A stretch of 64,000 bases of DNA from an uncultured Ellagibacter sp. (GCA_934663775.1 CAKUKU010000006.1:1-64000); one strand, 5' to 3'; shown: positions 43,796 through 52,935, numbered from the stretch's first letter. Notes: generated from the letters alone by a model not told the origin. Numbers and translations: made by a program.

Positions 43796-46168
43796 ATGAA
43801 TATCGTCTCGGCAAAACAGCAGGTGAAAGATACCGTTGAGGCATATTTGAAGCGCGACGACGCGGGGCTGCCCGCAATCGCCCCCGTGCATCAGCGACCG
43901 ATCTTCCTGGTGGGCGCGCCGGGTATCGGCAAGACCGCCATCATGGAGCAAGTCGCACGCGAGCTGGGCATCGGCATCGTGTCGTACTCCATGACGCACC
44001 ACACGCGCCAGAGCGCGCTCGGCCTGCCGCGCATCGAGCATCGCGAGTTCGGGGGGCGCGAATACGACGCCTCCGAGTACACGATGTCCGAGATCATCGC
44101 GGCGATTTACGATTACATGGAGCGCACGGGGCTTGACGAGGGCATCCTGTTCCTCGATGAGATCAACTGCGTGTCGGAGACGCTCTACCCCTCGATGCTG
44201 CAGTTCTTGCAGTTCAAGACGTTCGGTAAACATAAAGTCCCTGAGGGATGGGTCATCGTGTGCGCGGGCAATCCGCCCGAGTACAACCGCTCGGTGCACG
44301 AGTTCGACATCGTGACGCTCGACCGTTTGCGCGAGATCGACGTAGAGCCCGATTATGGCGTATGGAAGACGTATGCGTCGGAGGCGGGCCTGCATCCTGC
44401 GGTGACGACGTTCCTCGAGGCGAAGAAGGACTGCTTCTACAAGGTTGAATCGCGCCCAGGTGGCGGCAAGTCGTTCGTGACGGCGCGCGGTTGGGAGGAC
44501 TTAGCTGAGGTCATCTCGCTTTATGAGGAGATGGGCAAGCCGGTGAATCGCGACCTGTTCGTGCAGTTTTTGCGCGACGATGATGTCGCCGACCAGTTCA
44601 CTGTGTACTACTCGCTGTTCGAGAAGTACCGCTCCGATTACCAGGTGGGGTCGATCTTATCGGGTGTGGCCACGCCGTCGATCAAGGATCGCGCGAAGGC
44701 TGCGCCCTTCGACGAACGCGTTGCGCTTCTGGGGCTGATGCTCGACACGCTGTCCGCGGATTGCTCGCGCGCGCTCGACCAGGAGGGGATTGTGGTGGAG
44801 CTTCGCGATTTGCTGCGCGAGACGAAGTCCGACTTCCTGGCGGGGGCGAGTGTCGACGATGCTCTCACGCCGCGCATCGCCGCGCGCGAGCGCAAGCTGG
44901 CGAGAAAGATCGAATCGGGCACGGCATCACGTGCCTTTATTCGCAAGGAACGCCTGGTCATCGACTTGCTGAAGGGTTTCGGCGCGCAGTGCATGCTTGA
45001 GAAGGCAACCGAGGGCGATGTGGCCTTCCACGCCATCGAGCGCGCGTACAAAGGCGAGGTTGCTAAGATTTCGCCCCTGGCGGATTCCGCAAGCGAGCGC
45101 ATGGACAACGCGTTCGACTTCATCGACGAGACGCTCAATAGCCGCGAGATGCTCGTGTTCTTGGCCGAACTCACCACGCGCAAGCCGACGACGCGCTTCA
45201 TCTCGCACTACGGCAACGAGAAATACTACGAGCACAACAAGGAGCTCCAGGTCGATGCGGCGCGCATGGGCCTCACCGAGCGCGTGAGCAAGCTTGCCGA
45301 GATTGACGGCGCGCTTGAAGACGAGCGCGAGGTGGGCGAGCCCGGCGCGGTCGGGATTCGCATGGGATTGAAGCCGAAGGGTGCGGCGAACACGTTTGTG
45401 CCCGAGGGTGCGGGTGCTGCGGCGAATGCGGAGCCATCTGCGCAGGCTACGCCTTCGAAGGGTGAGATTCCCGCGGGCGTCCTCGCGAAGCATTACGGCG
45501 GCAAGCAGTTCGAATACGGCTTCGCGAGCGTATGCAAGATGCTTCTTCCGCGCGAGGAACTTGTGGGCAAGAAGGTGCTCGACGTGTGCTGCCGTCGCGG
45601 GCGCGGCGTGTACAAGCTAAGCTCGATGGTCGGCAACGGTGGCGAGGTTCTAGGTATCGATTGGAGCCCGTCGTATGTTGAGGAAGCTAAGGATGGCATG
45701 AACCGCGCCTGGCACGAGAGTGGCCTTAAGCGCAACAACATGGAGTTCCGCCTCGCCTTCCCCGAGGATCTGATTGGCGCGGGCGTGGGCTCGTCGACCT
45801 TCGATGCGGTGTACGTGAACAACGTGATTACGCTGTTCTACGATCAGGAACAGGCGATTCGCGAGTTTGGCCGCGTTTTAAAGCCGGGCGGACTGCTTAT
45901 TTTGGAGACCATCTTCGCCGACCGTCCGCGCACGGATTCGGTGGTCGACGAGGCGCGCTCCATCGGCAACAGCGTGCAGGCCGCGCGTACCGAGCAGGAG
46001 AACGTCGCATGGCTTGAGGCCGCGGGTTTCGAGGCGCCGTCGGTGGAGGAGTCCTTCGAGGTGGCAGCCGACCGCGGCTACAAGGCCGATCACGGCGTGC
46101 CCACGGTTGCCGGGGACGAGGACGTGAAATTCACGGCCGTGTCGCTCTACGTTCGCAAGAAGCGCTAA
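43796..46168 (+). CDS. MoxR-family AAA+ ATPase fused to a SAM-dependent methyltransferase
   Basis: A 790-aa protein. Residues 1-~510 form a MoxR-type AAA+ module: Walker A GAPGIGKTAIME (about 40), Walker B ILFLDEINCV (about 117), sensor 1 IVCAGNPPEYN, then helical lid. An Ala/Pro-rich linker (about 535-555) joins a class I methyltransferase: motif I VLDVCCRRGRGVY (about 590), acidic motif II VLGIDWSPSYV, motif IV FDAVYVNNVI, and post-motif LKPGGLLILETIF, most like UbiE/ArsM-type enzymes. I know of no common protein with this fusion. The reading frame is continuous and the linker typical, so an assembly error is unlikely. The start with AAAGG 9 nt upstream is chosen over an ATG three codons earlier. 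Confidence 0.85.
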   Translation: MNIVSAKQQVKDTVEAYLKRDDAGLPAIAPVHQRPIFLVGAPGIGKTAIMEQVARELGIGIVSYSMTHHTRQSALGLPRIEHREFGGREYDASEYTMSEIIAAIYDYMERTGLDEGILFLDEINCVSETLYPSMLQFLQFKTFGKHKVPEGWVIVCAGNPPEYNRSVHEFDIVTLDRLREIDVEPDYGVWKTYASEAGLHPAVTTFLEAKKDCFYKVESRPGGGKSFVTARGWEDLAEVISLYEEMGKPVNRDLFVQFLRDDDVADQFTVYYSLFEKYRSDYQVGSILSGVATPSIKDRAKAAPFDERVALLGLMLDTLSADCSRALDQEGIVVELRDLLRETKSDFLAGASVDDALTPRIAARERKLARKIESGTASRAFIRKERLVIDLLKGFGAQCMLEKATEGDVAFHAIERAYKGEVAKISPLADSASERMDNAFDFIDETLNSREMLVFLAELTTRKPTTRFISHYGNEKYYEHNKELQVDAARMGLTERVSKLAEIDGALEDEREVGEPGAVGIRMGLKPKGAANTFVPEGAGAAANAEPSAQATPSKGEIPAGVLAKHYGGKQFEYGFASVCKMLLPREELVGKKVLDVCCRRGRGVYKLSSMVGNGGEVLGIDWSPSYVEEAKDGMNRAWHESGLKRNNMEFRLAFPEDLIGAGVGSSTFDAVYVNNVITLFYDQEQAIREFGRVLKPGGLLILETIFADRPRTDSVVDEARSIGNSVQAARTEQENVAWLEAAGFEAPSVEESFEVAADRGYKADHGVPTVAGDEDVKFTAVSLYVRKKR

Positions 46169-46207
46169 ACTTTTGCGCTAGGGCGTTTCGAGTTTAAGGG
46201 GAGATAG

Positions 46208-46240
46208 GCGCCTGCCGGGTCGGAAGGGCTCGGCGGGCGC
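46208..46240 (+). terminator. Intercistronic hairpin after the MoxR-methyltransferase gene
   Basis: A 14-pair stem with several G-T wobbles (GCGCCTGCCGGGTC with GGCTCGGCGGGCGC) and a 5-nt loop, followed by TTTCGCAT. It may reduce transcription into the small gene that follows. Confidence 0.45.
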
Positions 46241-46261
46241 TTTCGCATAAAGGGGGAAGCG

Positions 46262-46540
46262 ATGGCGGAAGTGTCTGTTGACAAGCGGTTTCGCGGGTCG
46301 GTCCGGCTGGTGACGCTGCTTTTGTGGCGCATCGCGAAATCGACCGATGTGGAAGATGGCTTTCGCGCCGCGCGCGAGCTTAAGATGTACGACGCCGAAA
46401 ACGAGGCGTTCACGAGGCGCTGCTTCGCGCTCGATGCTCAGCTGGAGGCGGGCGAGGAGCCCGCGGAACCTCTCACAATGGAACTGGTCGACGAGCTCCA
46501 GGCGTGCGCCATCAGATTGAACTCCGCCGACCCGGCGTAG
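46262..46540 (+). CDS. Small hypothetical protein at the end of the MoxR-VWA operon
   Basis: A 92-aa helical, charged protein (VRLVTLLLWRIAKSTDVEDG, ELKMYDAENEAFTRRC). AAAGGGGG lies before the ATG. It is probably cotranscribed with the AAA+ gene 93 bp upstream. No family recognised. Confidence 0.6.
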   Translation: MAEVSVDKRFRGSVRLVTLLLWRIAKSTDVEDGFRAARELKMYDAENEAFTRRCFALDAQLEAGEEPAEPLTMELVDELQACAIRLNSADPA

Positions 46541-46588
46541 CGCAGGCGGGGGTTCTCGGCGAGGCGGTCGGCATCGGACGAGGCGTTT

Positions 46589-46615
46589 GCTTGCGGGCGT
46601 TTTGCCGCCCACAAG
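46589..46615. terminator. Hairpin between convergent operons
   Basis: GCTTGCGGGCG with CGCCCACAAGC, one mismatch, loop containing TTTT. No strong T tract. Confidence 0.35.
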
Positions 46616-46624
46616 CTGGCACGA

Positions 46625-47674
46625 TCATTCCCCGAAGAGGCTCCGATCGACGGGCAGCCCCTTTGTTCTTCCGCCGATTCCCCAGGTCGTGTGCATATCG
46701 GCGGTTCGCGCTCCCTTCGACTGGGAACGGGCGCGGAACGTCTCGCAAAAGCCTTTGAAACCGCGCAGCAGCGATTCGGTGTCTGCGTGGTTCTCGGTTT
46801 GCAGGAACGTCTTGAGCGCGTCGTAGACGTCATCGCTCGCTCTGTTGCGCAGGCGCGGCGCCTTCACGGCGAGCCATCCGCGCAAGGCGGCGTTCATGCT
46901 CGTGGCGTCATCGTCGTCGTTTGCGAACATATTCTCGATGGGCTTCCAATACTGGTCGTAGAGCCGCTCCTGCTCCTCGTACTCGACATCGGAAAACAAT
47001 AGGTTCCTCGCAAGATCCGCCGTGGTGAGCGGCATTCCCTTCGAGTTCAGGCTCTCGAACACCGTTTGGGGATGGTCGTTCTCCTCGATTTCAGCGGCGA
47101 TGATGGTCAGCTGCTTGAGGCCTCGCCATATCGTTTCCGCATCGGATTCGGCTTGCAGATAGCTTTTGAAGCGCTGGTAGTTAGAGACGACGTTTTTCGA
47201 CAGGTCATCCTCCTCGGGCAGGTCGGTGTGGTTGAGTACCGCCGCCATGGTTTCCCTGTCGAGCCGCGAGAGGGTCAACTTCTCCTTGCGTGAGGCATCC
47301 CCTGGGGTGCGCTCGTCTGCGAAAAGGAACCGCGCGCGCAGCGTCGACGCGTCGGTGCCGTCTTCAAGCGTTGCCCCTTGTTCTTCCAGATAGTCGGCCA
47401 GCGCGGCGATGAGCAGCGAAATCGTTGCTGTGCGCTGCTGCCCATCGATGATGTCGATCGCTTGGGTCTGCGTTCCCGAAAGCTCCGGGTCGGGCGAATA
47501 GAGCACCGTCCCGATGAAGTGCTCGCTTTGCGCTTTGCCCGCATGAACGCAGTCGCGCCAGAGTGTCGCGCATTGCTTGTCGCTCCAGGTGTAGACGCGC
47601 TGGTAGACGGGAATGATGAAGTGCGTGTGCGGTGCCCCGAGGTAATCGAGGAAGGTGCGCTGCGTCGTTTTCAT
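46625..47674 (-). CDS. DUF262-only protein (GmrS-like ParB-type domain), copy A
   Basis: A 349-aa protein with the DUF262 motifs IPVYQRVYTW (about residue 21), IDIIDGQQRT (about 73) and FESLNSKGMPLTTADLARN. In GmrSD-type modification-dependent restriction enzymes this domain binds nucleotide and is followed by a DUF1524 HNH nuclease; no HNH motif is present here. AGGAG lies 7 nt before the ATG. It is transcribed after a paralogue 10 bp upstream. A defence or stress role is inferred from the family only. Confidence 0.85.
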   Translation of the reverse strand: MKTTQRTFLDYLGAPHTHFIIPVYQRVYTWSDKQCATLWRDCVHAGKAQSEHFIGTVLYSPDPELSGTQTQAIDIIDGQQRTATISLLIAALADYLEEQGATLEDGTDASTLRARFLFADERTPGDASRKEKLTLSRLDRETMAAVLNHTDLPEEDDLSKNVVSNYQRFKSYLQAESDAETIWRGLKQLTIIAAEIEENDHPQTVFESLNSKGMPLTTADLARNLLFSDVEYEEQERLYDQYWKPIENMFANDDDDATSMNAALRGWLAVKAPRLRNRASDDVYDALKTFLQTENHADTESLLRGFKGFCETFRARSQSKGARTADMHTTWGIGGRTKGLPVDRSLFGE

Positions 47675-47684
47675 GCCATCTCTC

Positions 47685-48764
47685 CTAAAGCGTCGCGTCC
47701 GTGTTGCGCATCTCGGCGCGCACGCGTTGCGCATATGCTTCGTTGTGGGCTTTCTGGCGGGTGAACCCGCTGGTCAATGTGGGTGCGCCGTTAACAGCCC
47801 AATCCATGGTGCGGAACTTCTTCACCGCGTGGTATCGGTAGTTTTCCGCCCAGACGAAGCAGAAGTTGCGCAGCTCTCGCAAAAGGTCCTCGGTCGTGCC
47901 GGTGTAGTCGTCCTCGACGTAGCGCTTGAAGATGCTGTACACCTCGCCGGGCCCGTGCGCACGAACCTTTCGGAACCTAACCGAAAGCCATCCTTGGATC
48001 GCGTTATCGAGCCGAAGAGAACCAGGGTCGGGCACGAACAGGCTTTCGATGATGCTCCAGTACGTGTCGTAGAGATAGGTTTGCTGCGTGTGCGTTTCGG
48101 CAAGCAGAAGATAGTTTCGTACCAGGTCAGCGGTGGTAAGAGGTGCACCTTTGGAGTTTAGGCTCTCGAAGATCGGCTGCGCGCTCTCCGTTTTCTCGAC
48201 TTCGGCGAAGATGACGGAAAGCAGGTTCAGCCCCTGCCAGAGCGCTTCGGCGTCGAAATCGGGCTCGGCCATTTTCTCGCTGAAGAACGCGAGGTTGTGC
48301 GCGATGGACTCCGAGGCGATCGCATCGGGAGCGGCCCCGTGCAGCGCGTCGAAGTAGGAGGTGCGGTCCCCTCGGGAGAGCACGAGCTTGCCAGGGAGGT
48401 TCGAGTCGCCGTCGAGTAAAAGGTAGCGCGCCTCGATTTCGCCTGCCGTAGTATGGGCGAGGGTGGTGCCCGTGTTTCTCAGGTGGCGAACGAGCGCGAC
48501 CAGGATAAGCGAGATGGTCGTCGTGCGCTGCTGGCCGTCCACGATGGAAAAGCGGGCGTTGCCGTTTTCGTCGCTTTTCTCGGGGGCATAGAGAAGCGTT
48601 CCGACGAAGTGCTGTGAGGCGGATCGTGCGGCGCGGAAAATGTCGAGCCAGAGCTCCTCGCATTGGCGGCGCTTCCACGAATATGCCCGCTGATAAGGGG
48701 GAATGACGAATCGGGTTCGGGAGGCGCCCACGATATCGAGCAAAAGCGCATTGCTGGTTTGCAT
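47685..48764 (-). CDS. DUF262-only protein, copy B
   Basis: A 359-aa paralogue of the downstream protein. Motifs are IPPYQRAYSW (about residue 21), FSIVDGQQRTTTISL (about 72) and FESLNSKGAPLTTADLVRN (about 195). The C-terminal helical part again ends without DUF1524. GAGGAG lies 5 nt before the ATG. The pair shows clear but diverged similarity along its whole length, so the duplication is old and the two may form a heteromer. Confidence 0.85.
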   Translation of the reverse strand: MQTSNALLLDIVGASRTRFVIPPYQRAYSWKRRQCEELWLDIFRAARSASQHFVGTLLYAPEKSDENGNARFSIVDGQQRTTTISLILVALVRHLRNTGTTLAHTTAGEIEARYLLLDGDSNLPGKLVLSRGDRTSYFDALHGAAPDAIASESIAHNLAFFSEKMAEPDFDAEALWQGLNLLSVIFAEVEKTESAQPIFESLNSKGAPLTTADLVRNYLLLAETHTQQTYLYDTYWSIIESLFVPDPGSLRLDNAIQGWLSVRFRKVRAHGPGEVYSIFKRYVEDDYTGTTEDLLRELRNFCFVWAENYRYHAVKKFRTMDWAVNGAPTLTSGFTRQKAHNEAYAQRVRAEMRNTDATL

Positions 48765-48967
48765 GCGAACTCCTCGGGTACGGTGGCGTGTGCTTTCGTT
48801 TCAGTATGCGGTGCGCAGAGGTTCGCTTGGGCGGTGCGCGAATTATGGGACGAATCGCGTGGCTTTGTTATGGAACGGGCGCGAGCATTGCGCGGGCGAG
48901 CTGCATTCGTTGTAGCCCGAGGCGAGCCTGCTATTCACCAGGTGCGCGGCTTGTTCAGGTGCGTTTT

Positions 48968-49426
48968 CTAGTCGTAGTATCCCAAGTCGTAGCCGGCGTC
49001 CTTCGAGCCGCATCCTCCTTGGTAGCACGTGGGGCGGAAGTTGAGCACCTTGTTGGCAATCTCGGGCTGCGTGCGAAGTTTCACGAGCATGTTATACACG
49101 GCCGCGCCATCGATGGCGACGATGCGGTCGTTCTTCGATTTCATGGCGAAGTAAACGTCGGCTGCCGTGCGTCCGTCAACGGAGATGGGGTCTTCGATGT
49201 CGTCGAAGTGCCGCGGTTCGGGAAGGTCGACGAAAGCGCAGAACTCGCGGTAGATATCGTCGTTTTCGGGTGCGAAGAGCGTTTTCGAGTAATCGGGTCG
49301 ATGAGAGAGATGCGATGTCTCCTCGCTGAGCTGGGTGTCGAGTTCCGCGAAGTACCTGCGCGCCGTTTCTCCCCTCTCGGCCGTGCCGTTGGCCACCATC
49401 TGTTGCTCTTGTTCGTAGGATCCCAT
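48968..49426 (-). CDS. Hypothetical protein
   Basis: A 152-aa soluble protein. A helical N-terminal part (GETARRYFAELDTQLSEETS) is followed by a mixed domain (IVAIDGAAVYNMLVKLRTQP) and an unusual tail CYQGGCGSKDAGYDLGYYD. GGGAG lies 8 nt before the ATG. It lies 200 bp upstream of the DUF262 pair on the same strand. Family not recognised. Confidence 0.65.
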   Translation of the reverse strand: MGSYEQEQQMVANGTAERGETARRYFAELDTQLSEETSHLSHRPDYSKTLFAPENDDIYREFCAFVDLPEPRHFDDIEDPISVDGRTAADVYFAMKSKNDRIVAIDGAAVYNMLVKLRTQPEIANKVLNFRPTCYQGGCGSKDAGYDLGYYD

Positions 49427-49578
49427 GGCAATCTCCCTTGCTCGCAATGCGTTTCCTTATTGCGTACGATACGCCGCCCCGGGGGCAAGTCAACACTCAA
49501 TTGAGGTGTAGTCAGCGCATCGTGCGGTCGGCTATCATACTGATAGGAGGGAAATGCTACGTTTTGGAAGGGGTCGCC

Positions 49579-50406
49579 ATGACATGCACGATGATGCTCG
49601 ACGACGCGATGGTTTCTCAGTATTTGGCGAGAATCGGCTGGTCGGGCGATGTTTCGGTGGACAGGGAAACGCTCGACGGCCTGGTGTATGCGCATCAGTG
49701 CAGCGTTCCGTTCGAGACGGCGGATTTGGTGGCTGCGGGGGAAACGCCGTCGCTTGAGATTGGCAAGCTGTTCGAAAAAATCGTCGCCGATCGGCACGGC
49801 GGGTACTGCTTCGAGCTGAACAAGCTGTTCGAGGCGTTGCTTCGCTCGTTGGGTTTCGATGCGCGGCCGTGCTTAAGCCGCGCCGTTCGCGGTCGCAAAG
49901 GGCGCATGCCCATCAACCACAGGGGAGTGCTTGTTTTTGTCGATGGCGTGCTAACCTCGGTCGACGTTGGGTTCGGCGGTCCTTTGCCCGCGGGATCTTT
50001 GGCGCTTGGGGATGAGTGCGAGCAGACGATTCGCGGCGAGGTGTACATTCCGCGCAGAATCGACGAGCATTGGTGGGCGATCGACCGCATCTCGCAGGCG
50101 AAGCGCGATTTGTACGGCGACGAGGGCCCATCGAGGCGCCAGACCGAACTTGAGCTTTGCGTGGCGGCGATTGAGGATATCGACTTCGAGGCGTTGAATC
50201 TGGCCTGCTCGCAGCCGGGGACGGTGTTTCACGACAGCGTGATGGCGAACATCCGCACGGCGAACGGCTTCAAGAGCATCGGGCGCGGGATGCTGAACGT
50301 GCGCGAGTTCGGCACGAGTATGAAGACCCCGCTTGAGGACGATGCTGCGGTCTCCGCTGCGCTCCTCGAGCACTTCGGGTTCTCGCCGTATTGCGCTCAC
50401 CTGTAA
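49579..50406 (+). CDS. nat: Arylamine N-acetyltransferase
   Basis: A 275-aa enzyme that moves acetyl from acetyl-CoA to arylamines or hydrazines. The catalytic triad is visible: Cys in RHGGYCFELN (about residue 74), His in MPINHRGVLV (about 114) and Asp in SVDVGFGG (about 129). The N-terminal helical bundle and middle beta barrel match the family length. GGAAGGGG lies before the ATG. It is monocistronic. Gut bacteria with this enzyme acetylate drugs such as 5-aminosalicylate; the native substrate here is unknown. Confidence 0.92.
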   Translation: MTCTMMLDDAMVSQYLARIGWSGDVSVDRETLDGLVYAHQCSVPFETADLVAAGETPSLEIGKLFEKIVADRHGGYCFELNKLFEALLRSLGFDARPCLSRAVRGRKGRMPINHRGVLVFVDGVLTSVDVGFGGPLPAGSLALGDECEQTIRGEVYIPRRIDEHWWAIDRISQAKRDLYGDEGPSRRQTELELCVAAIEDIDFEALNLACSQPGTVFHDSVMANIRTANGFKSIGRGMLNVREFGTSMKTPLEDDAAVSAALLEHFGFSPYCAHL

Positions 50407-50443
50407 GGTATGGGACAATATCAAGGCGCATTCGCGCAATAAC

Positions 50444-50518
50444 GGTCGCTTGGCGCAGCGGGAGCGCAAGTGCCTTACAAGCACTGGGTCGGGGGTTCAA
50501 ATCCCTCAGCGACCACCA
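50444..50518 (+). tRNA. tRNA-Val (TAC anticodon)
   Basis: A complete 75-nt cloverleaf: acceptor GGTCGCT/AGCGACC, D stem GCGC/GCGC, anticodon stem AGTGC/GCACT with loop CTTACAA (anticodon TAC, reads GTA), and T arm GGGGG-TTCAAAT-CCCTC. The 3' CCA is encoded after discriminator A. Confidence 0.97.
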
Positions 50519-50527
50519 TCTATTTTG

Positions 50528-50564
50528 CGGGTCACGGGTTTCCGTGGCCCGTTTTTGTGTTTTG
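50528..50564 (+). terminator. tRNA-Val terminator
   Basis: Stem CGGGTCACGG/CCGTGGCCCG with one wobble and loop GTTT, followed by TTTTTGTGTTTT. Confidence 0.92.
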
Positions 50565-50831
50565 GGGCGGGCGTGTCTGGTGCCGTGCTGGCTTTCTGCC
50601 AGCTTTTCGCAGGATACTTGCCAGAAAGCTGCAAGGTTTTTGCGACTTTCGTCTGGGTTCTTGCCGAGGTTTTCCGCAACCTTGGCGGCTTTTCGTTGAG
50701 CCTCTGCAGCATCCCCTTGTCTTTTCTAGCGCAAATCCGCAGATAGAGTGGCATTTTTCGGGAAGCTATCTGCCTATGTTCTGCCCGAATCGGTCGCTAG
50801 CATGTCCTCCACTGAGGTGATCGGAGGGCTT

Positions 50832-51674
50832 ATGAGGCGAATGAAATCATGGATCATCGGCATCGTGTGCGGCGTTCTGTGCGCGGCGTGCGTGCTTTTG
50901 TATCTGCAGGATGCAGGCGCGCAGGTGGACGCGGCGCGTGCGGAGGCGCTTGACCGCTTTGGCGGCGACCAGGTCGAGGTGTGCGTGGCGAAGAGAGACA
51001 TCGCTGCCGGGGAAATCGTCGATGCGGGGTCTTTCGAGAAGAGAATGTGGGTCGTGGCGCTTCTGCCGGACGACCCGCTTACGCAGGATGACGACGTCCT
51101 CGGCAAGCAAGTGACGTCCACGGTGCTCAAAGGCGAGGTGCTGACCTCAAGGCGCTTCGAGGAGGCGTCGTCTGCCGTCGATGTCCCCGGGGAGCTCACC
51201 GCTGTGAGCGTTCCTGCGCGGGATGTGCAAACGGTCGGGGGTGCGCTTCGGCCGGGAATGCTCGTCGACGTGTACGCAACGGGCTCGTCGTCCACCACGT
51301 TCATCGCCCATAGCGTTTTGGTGCTTGCGACGAATGCGAGCTCCCATTCGAAGACGGGGAACGACTCCGTTTCTTGGGTGACGCTCGCCCTCGACCCTGT
51401 GAACGTCCAGGAGGTCGTCGCGGTCGCGCAAACGTCCGAGCTGTACTTCACGCTCCCCGGCGACGACGTCCCCGAACCGTCGGCGTCGAAGACATTCGCT
51501 TCGGGAGGGGCGCAAAACGGCGCTGCCGCCGATCAGGGAATAACGGCAGCGCCTGAGGCGGGAACATCGTTGCAATCGGATGCCCAGTTGGGCGCCGCGG
51601 GCACGCCGCAGGCGGAAGCTTCCGCCGCAACTGCTGATTCCTATTCTTACGAGGGGGTCTCCCATGAACGCTAG
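50832..51674 (+). CDS. cpaB: Tad pilus assembly protein CpaB/RcpC
   Basis: A 280-aa membrane-anchored protein: one N-terminal helix (IIGIVCGVLCAACVLLYL), an SAF-type domain (VCVAKRDIAAGEIVDAGSF) and an RcpC domain (ELTAVSVPARDVQTVGGALR), then a low-complexity Ala/Ser-rich tail. First gene of the Tad operon; GGAGGG precedes the ATG. In diderms CpaB works with the secretin, but none is present here, as usual for monoderms. It overlaps the next gene by 11 bp. Confidence 0.88.
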   Translation: MRRMKSWIIGIVCGVLCAACVLLYLQDAGAQVDAARAEALDRFGGDQVEVCVAKRDIAAGEIVDAGSFEKRMWVVALLPDDPLTQDDDVLGKQVTSTVLKGEVLTSRRFEEASSAVDVPGELTAVSVPARDVQTVGGALRPGMLVDVYATGSSSTTFIAHSVLVLATNASSHSKTGNDSVSWVTLALDPVNVQEVVAVAQTSELYFTLPGDDVPEPSASKTFASGGAQNGAAADQGITAAPEAGTSLQSDAQLGAAGTPQAEASAATADSYSYEGVSHER

Positions 51675-52935
51675 CGTCTTGCTGTGCATCGACGAGGAAA
51701 GCGCGCGCCATCCGGAGCTTGTCGGGCTTCGGGGTGAGAATCTGTTCGGGCAACCTTGGCTTTCGGTATGCACGACGGCGCAGGAGATGCGGCAGGTCGC
51801 CGCGAAAAACGCCGCGGTCGAGGAGGTGTGGGTGGTTTCGTGCTCGGACGTCGAGCCGGTGAACGCGGCGGCGGCGGTAAAGCGGGATAACCCGCGCCGG
51901 CGAGTGTCCCTTCTCTGCGCGCAGCCGTCGGGGTCCCTGCATAGCCGCACGAAGGCCGCGGGGATAGACGAGGCGATGACGCACCAGGCGCTTGCCGAGC
52001 GATATGCGCTGCGAAAGCGGCGTGCTCGGGTGGCGGCTGAGCCGAAGGCGTGCGCGCCCGCGGACGAGGCGGTCTCTCAACCGGCTTCCAAGCTGAGGGA
52101 GCCTTTGGGTGGGAAAAATGTTTCCGCAGGTGAAAAGCGCGCATCGCTGATAACCGTGGTTAGCGGGAGCGGAGGGGCGGGTAAAAGCGCGGTCTCCGCC
52201 GTTGTGGCGGCTTCCCTGGCTGCGCGCGGAGCGAAGACGCTGCTTCTCGACTGCGACCTTCAATTCGGGGATATGCGCGACCTGTTCGGCGCCGAGCGCG
52301 CGTTCGGAATCGACGAGGTGCTCACAGGCGTCGTCGCCGTGCCCGATTTGCCGCGCGACGAGCGGGGGATGTGCCTTGTCGCCGCGCCGAGGAGGCTCGA
52401 ACAGTCCGAGGTGGTCGTGCGCGAGCTGCCGGCGCTGATCGACTCGATTGTGCCGCACTTTGACGTCATCGTCGCGAACACGGGCGCGAGCTGGGGAGAG
52501 CAGCACGCGATCCTTCTCGAGCGGTCTTCACGCGCTCTGTTCCTCGTCGACCAGCGCGCATCGTCCCTTCGGGCATGCAGGCATGCGGTCGAGCTTTGCG
52601 CACGCTGCGGCATCGCGGCGAGCCCTTTTTTGTTCGTGGTGAACCGCTGCTCGAAACGTTCGCTGTTCTCGTCGATAGACGTGTCGTGCGCGATGCAGGG
52701 CGCACGCGCCGCCGAGCTCAGAGACGGCGGCGCGGAAGTTGAGCAGGAGCTCGGTGCGGGCCTTGCCTATGAACTGGCTTTATCGCGCAATCCGTTCGCG
52801 CAAAGCGTTCGGGATCTTATCGATGAGGGGCTAGGCGATGCTGTGGGCGGCGAAGATGCACAAGAAACGGTCGAGGCGCCATCGCGCGGGATCTTCTCGT
52901 TCAGGAAAAGCCGCAGGGAGGGGGCGCTCTCATGA
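51664..52935 (+). CDS. tadZ: Tad pilus localisation ATPase TadZ/CpaE
   Basis: A 423-aa MinD/ParA-like protein. Residues 1-~130 form an atypical receiver-like domain (LLCIDEESARHPEL); a linker follows; the ATPase domain starts at about residue 160 with the deviant Walker A VVSGSGGAGKSAVSA and has LLLDCDLQFGDM as the Walker A' region. It positions the Tad apparatus in the cell (family knowledge). Its end overlaps tadA by 4 bp. Confidence 0.88.
   Translation: MNASVLLCIDEESARHPELVGLRGENLFGQPWLSVCTTAQEMRQVAAKNAAVEEVWVVSCSDVEPVNAAAAVKRDNPRRRVSLLCAQPSGSLHSRTKAAGIDEAMTHQALAERYALRKRRARVAAEPKACAPADEAVSQPASKLREPLGGKNVSAGEKRASLITVVSGSGGAGKSAVSAVVAASLAARGAKTLLLDCDLQFGDMRDLFGAERAFGIDEVLTGVVAVPDLPRDERGMCLVAAPRRLEQSEVVVRELPALIDSIVPHFDVIVANTGASWGEQHAILLERSSRALFLVDQRASSLRACRHAVELCARCGIAASPFLFVVNRCSKRSLFSSIDVSCAMQGARAAELRDGGAEVEQELGAGLAYELALSRNPFAQSVRDLIDEGLGDAVGGEDAQETVEAPSRGIFSFRKSRREGALS

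Noticed and set aside
50600..50750. A gene or element in the T-rich stretch between tRNA-Val and the Tad operon
   Set aside because: Frames here lack a start with a ribosome-binding site and show no domain; small inverted repeats (CTGGC/GCCAG) are too short to call. The tRNA is intact, and I found no integrase or direct repeat that would make it an attachment site.
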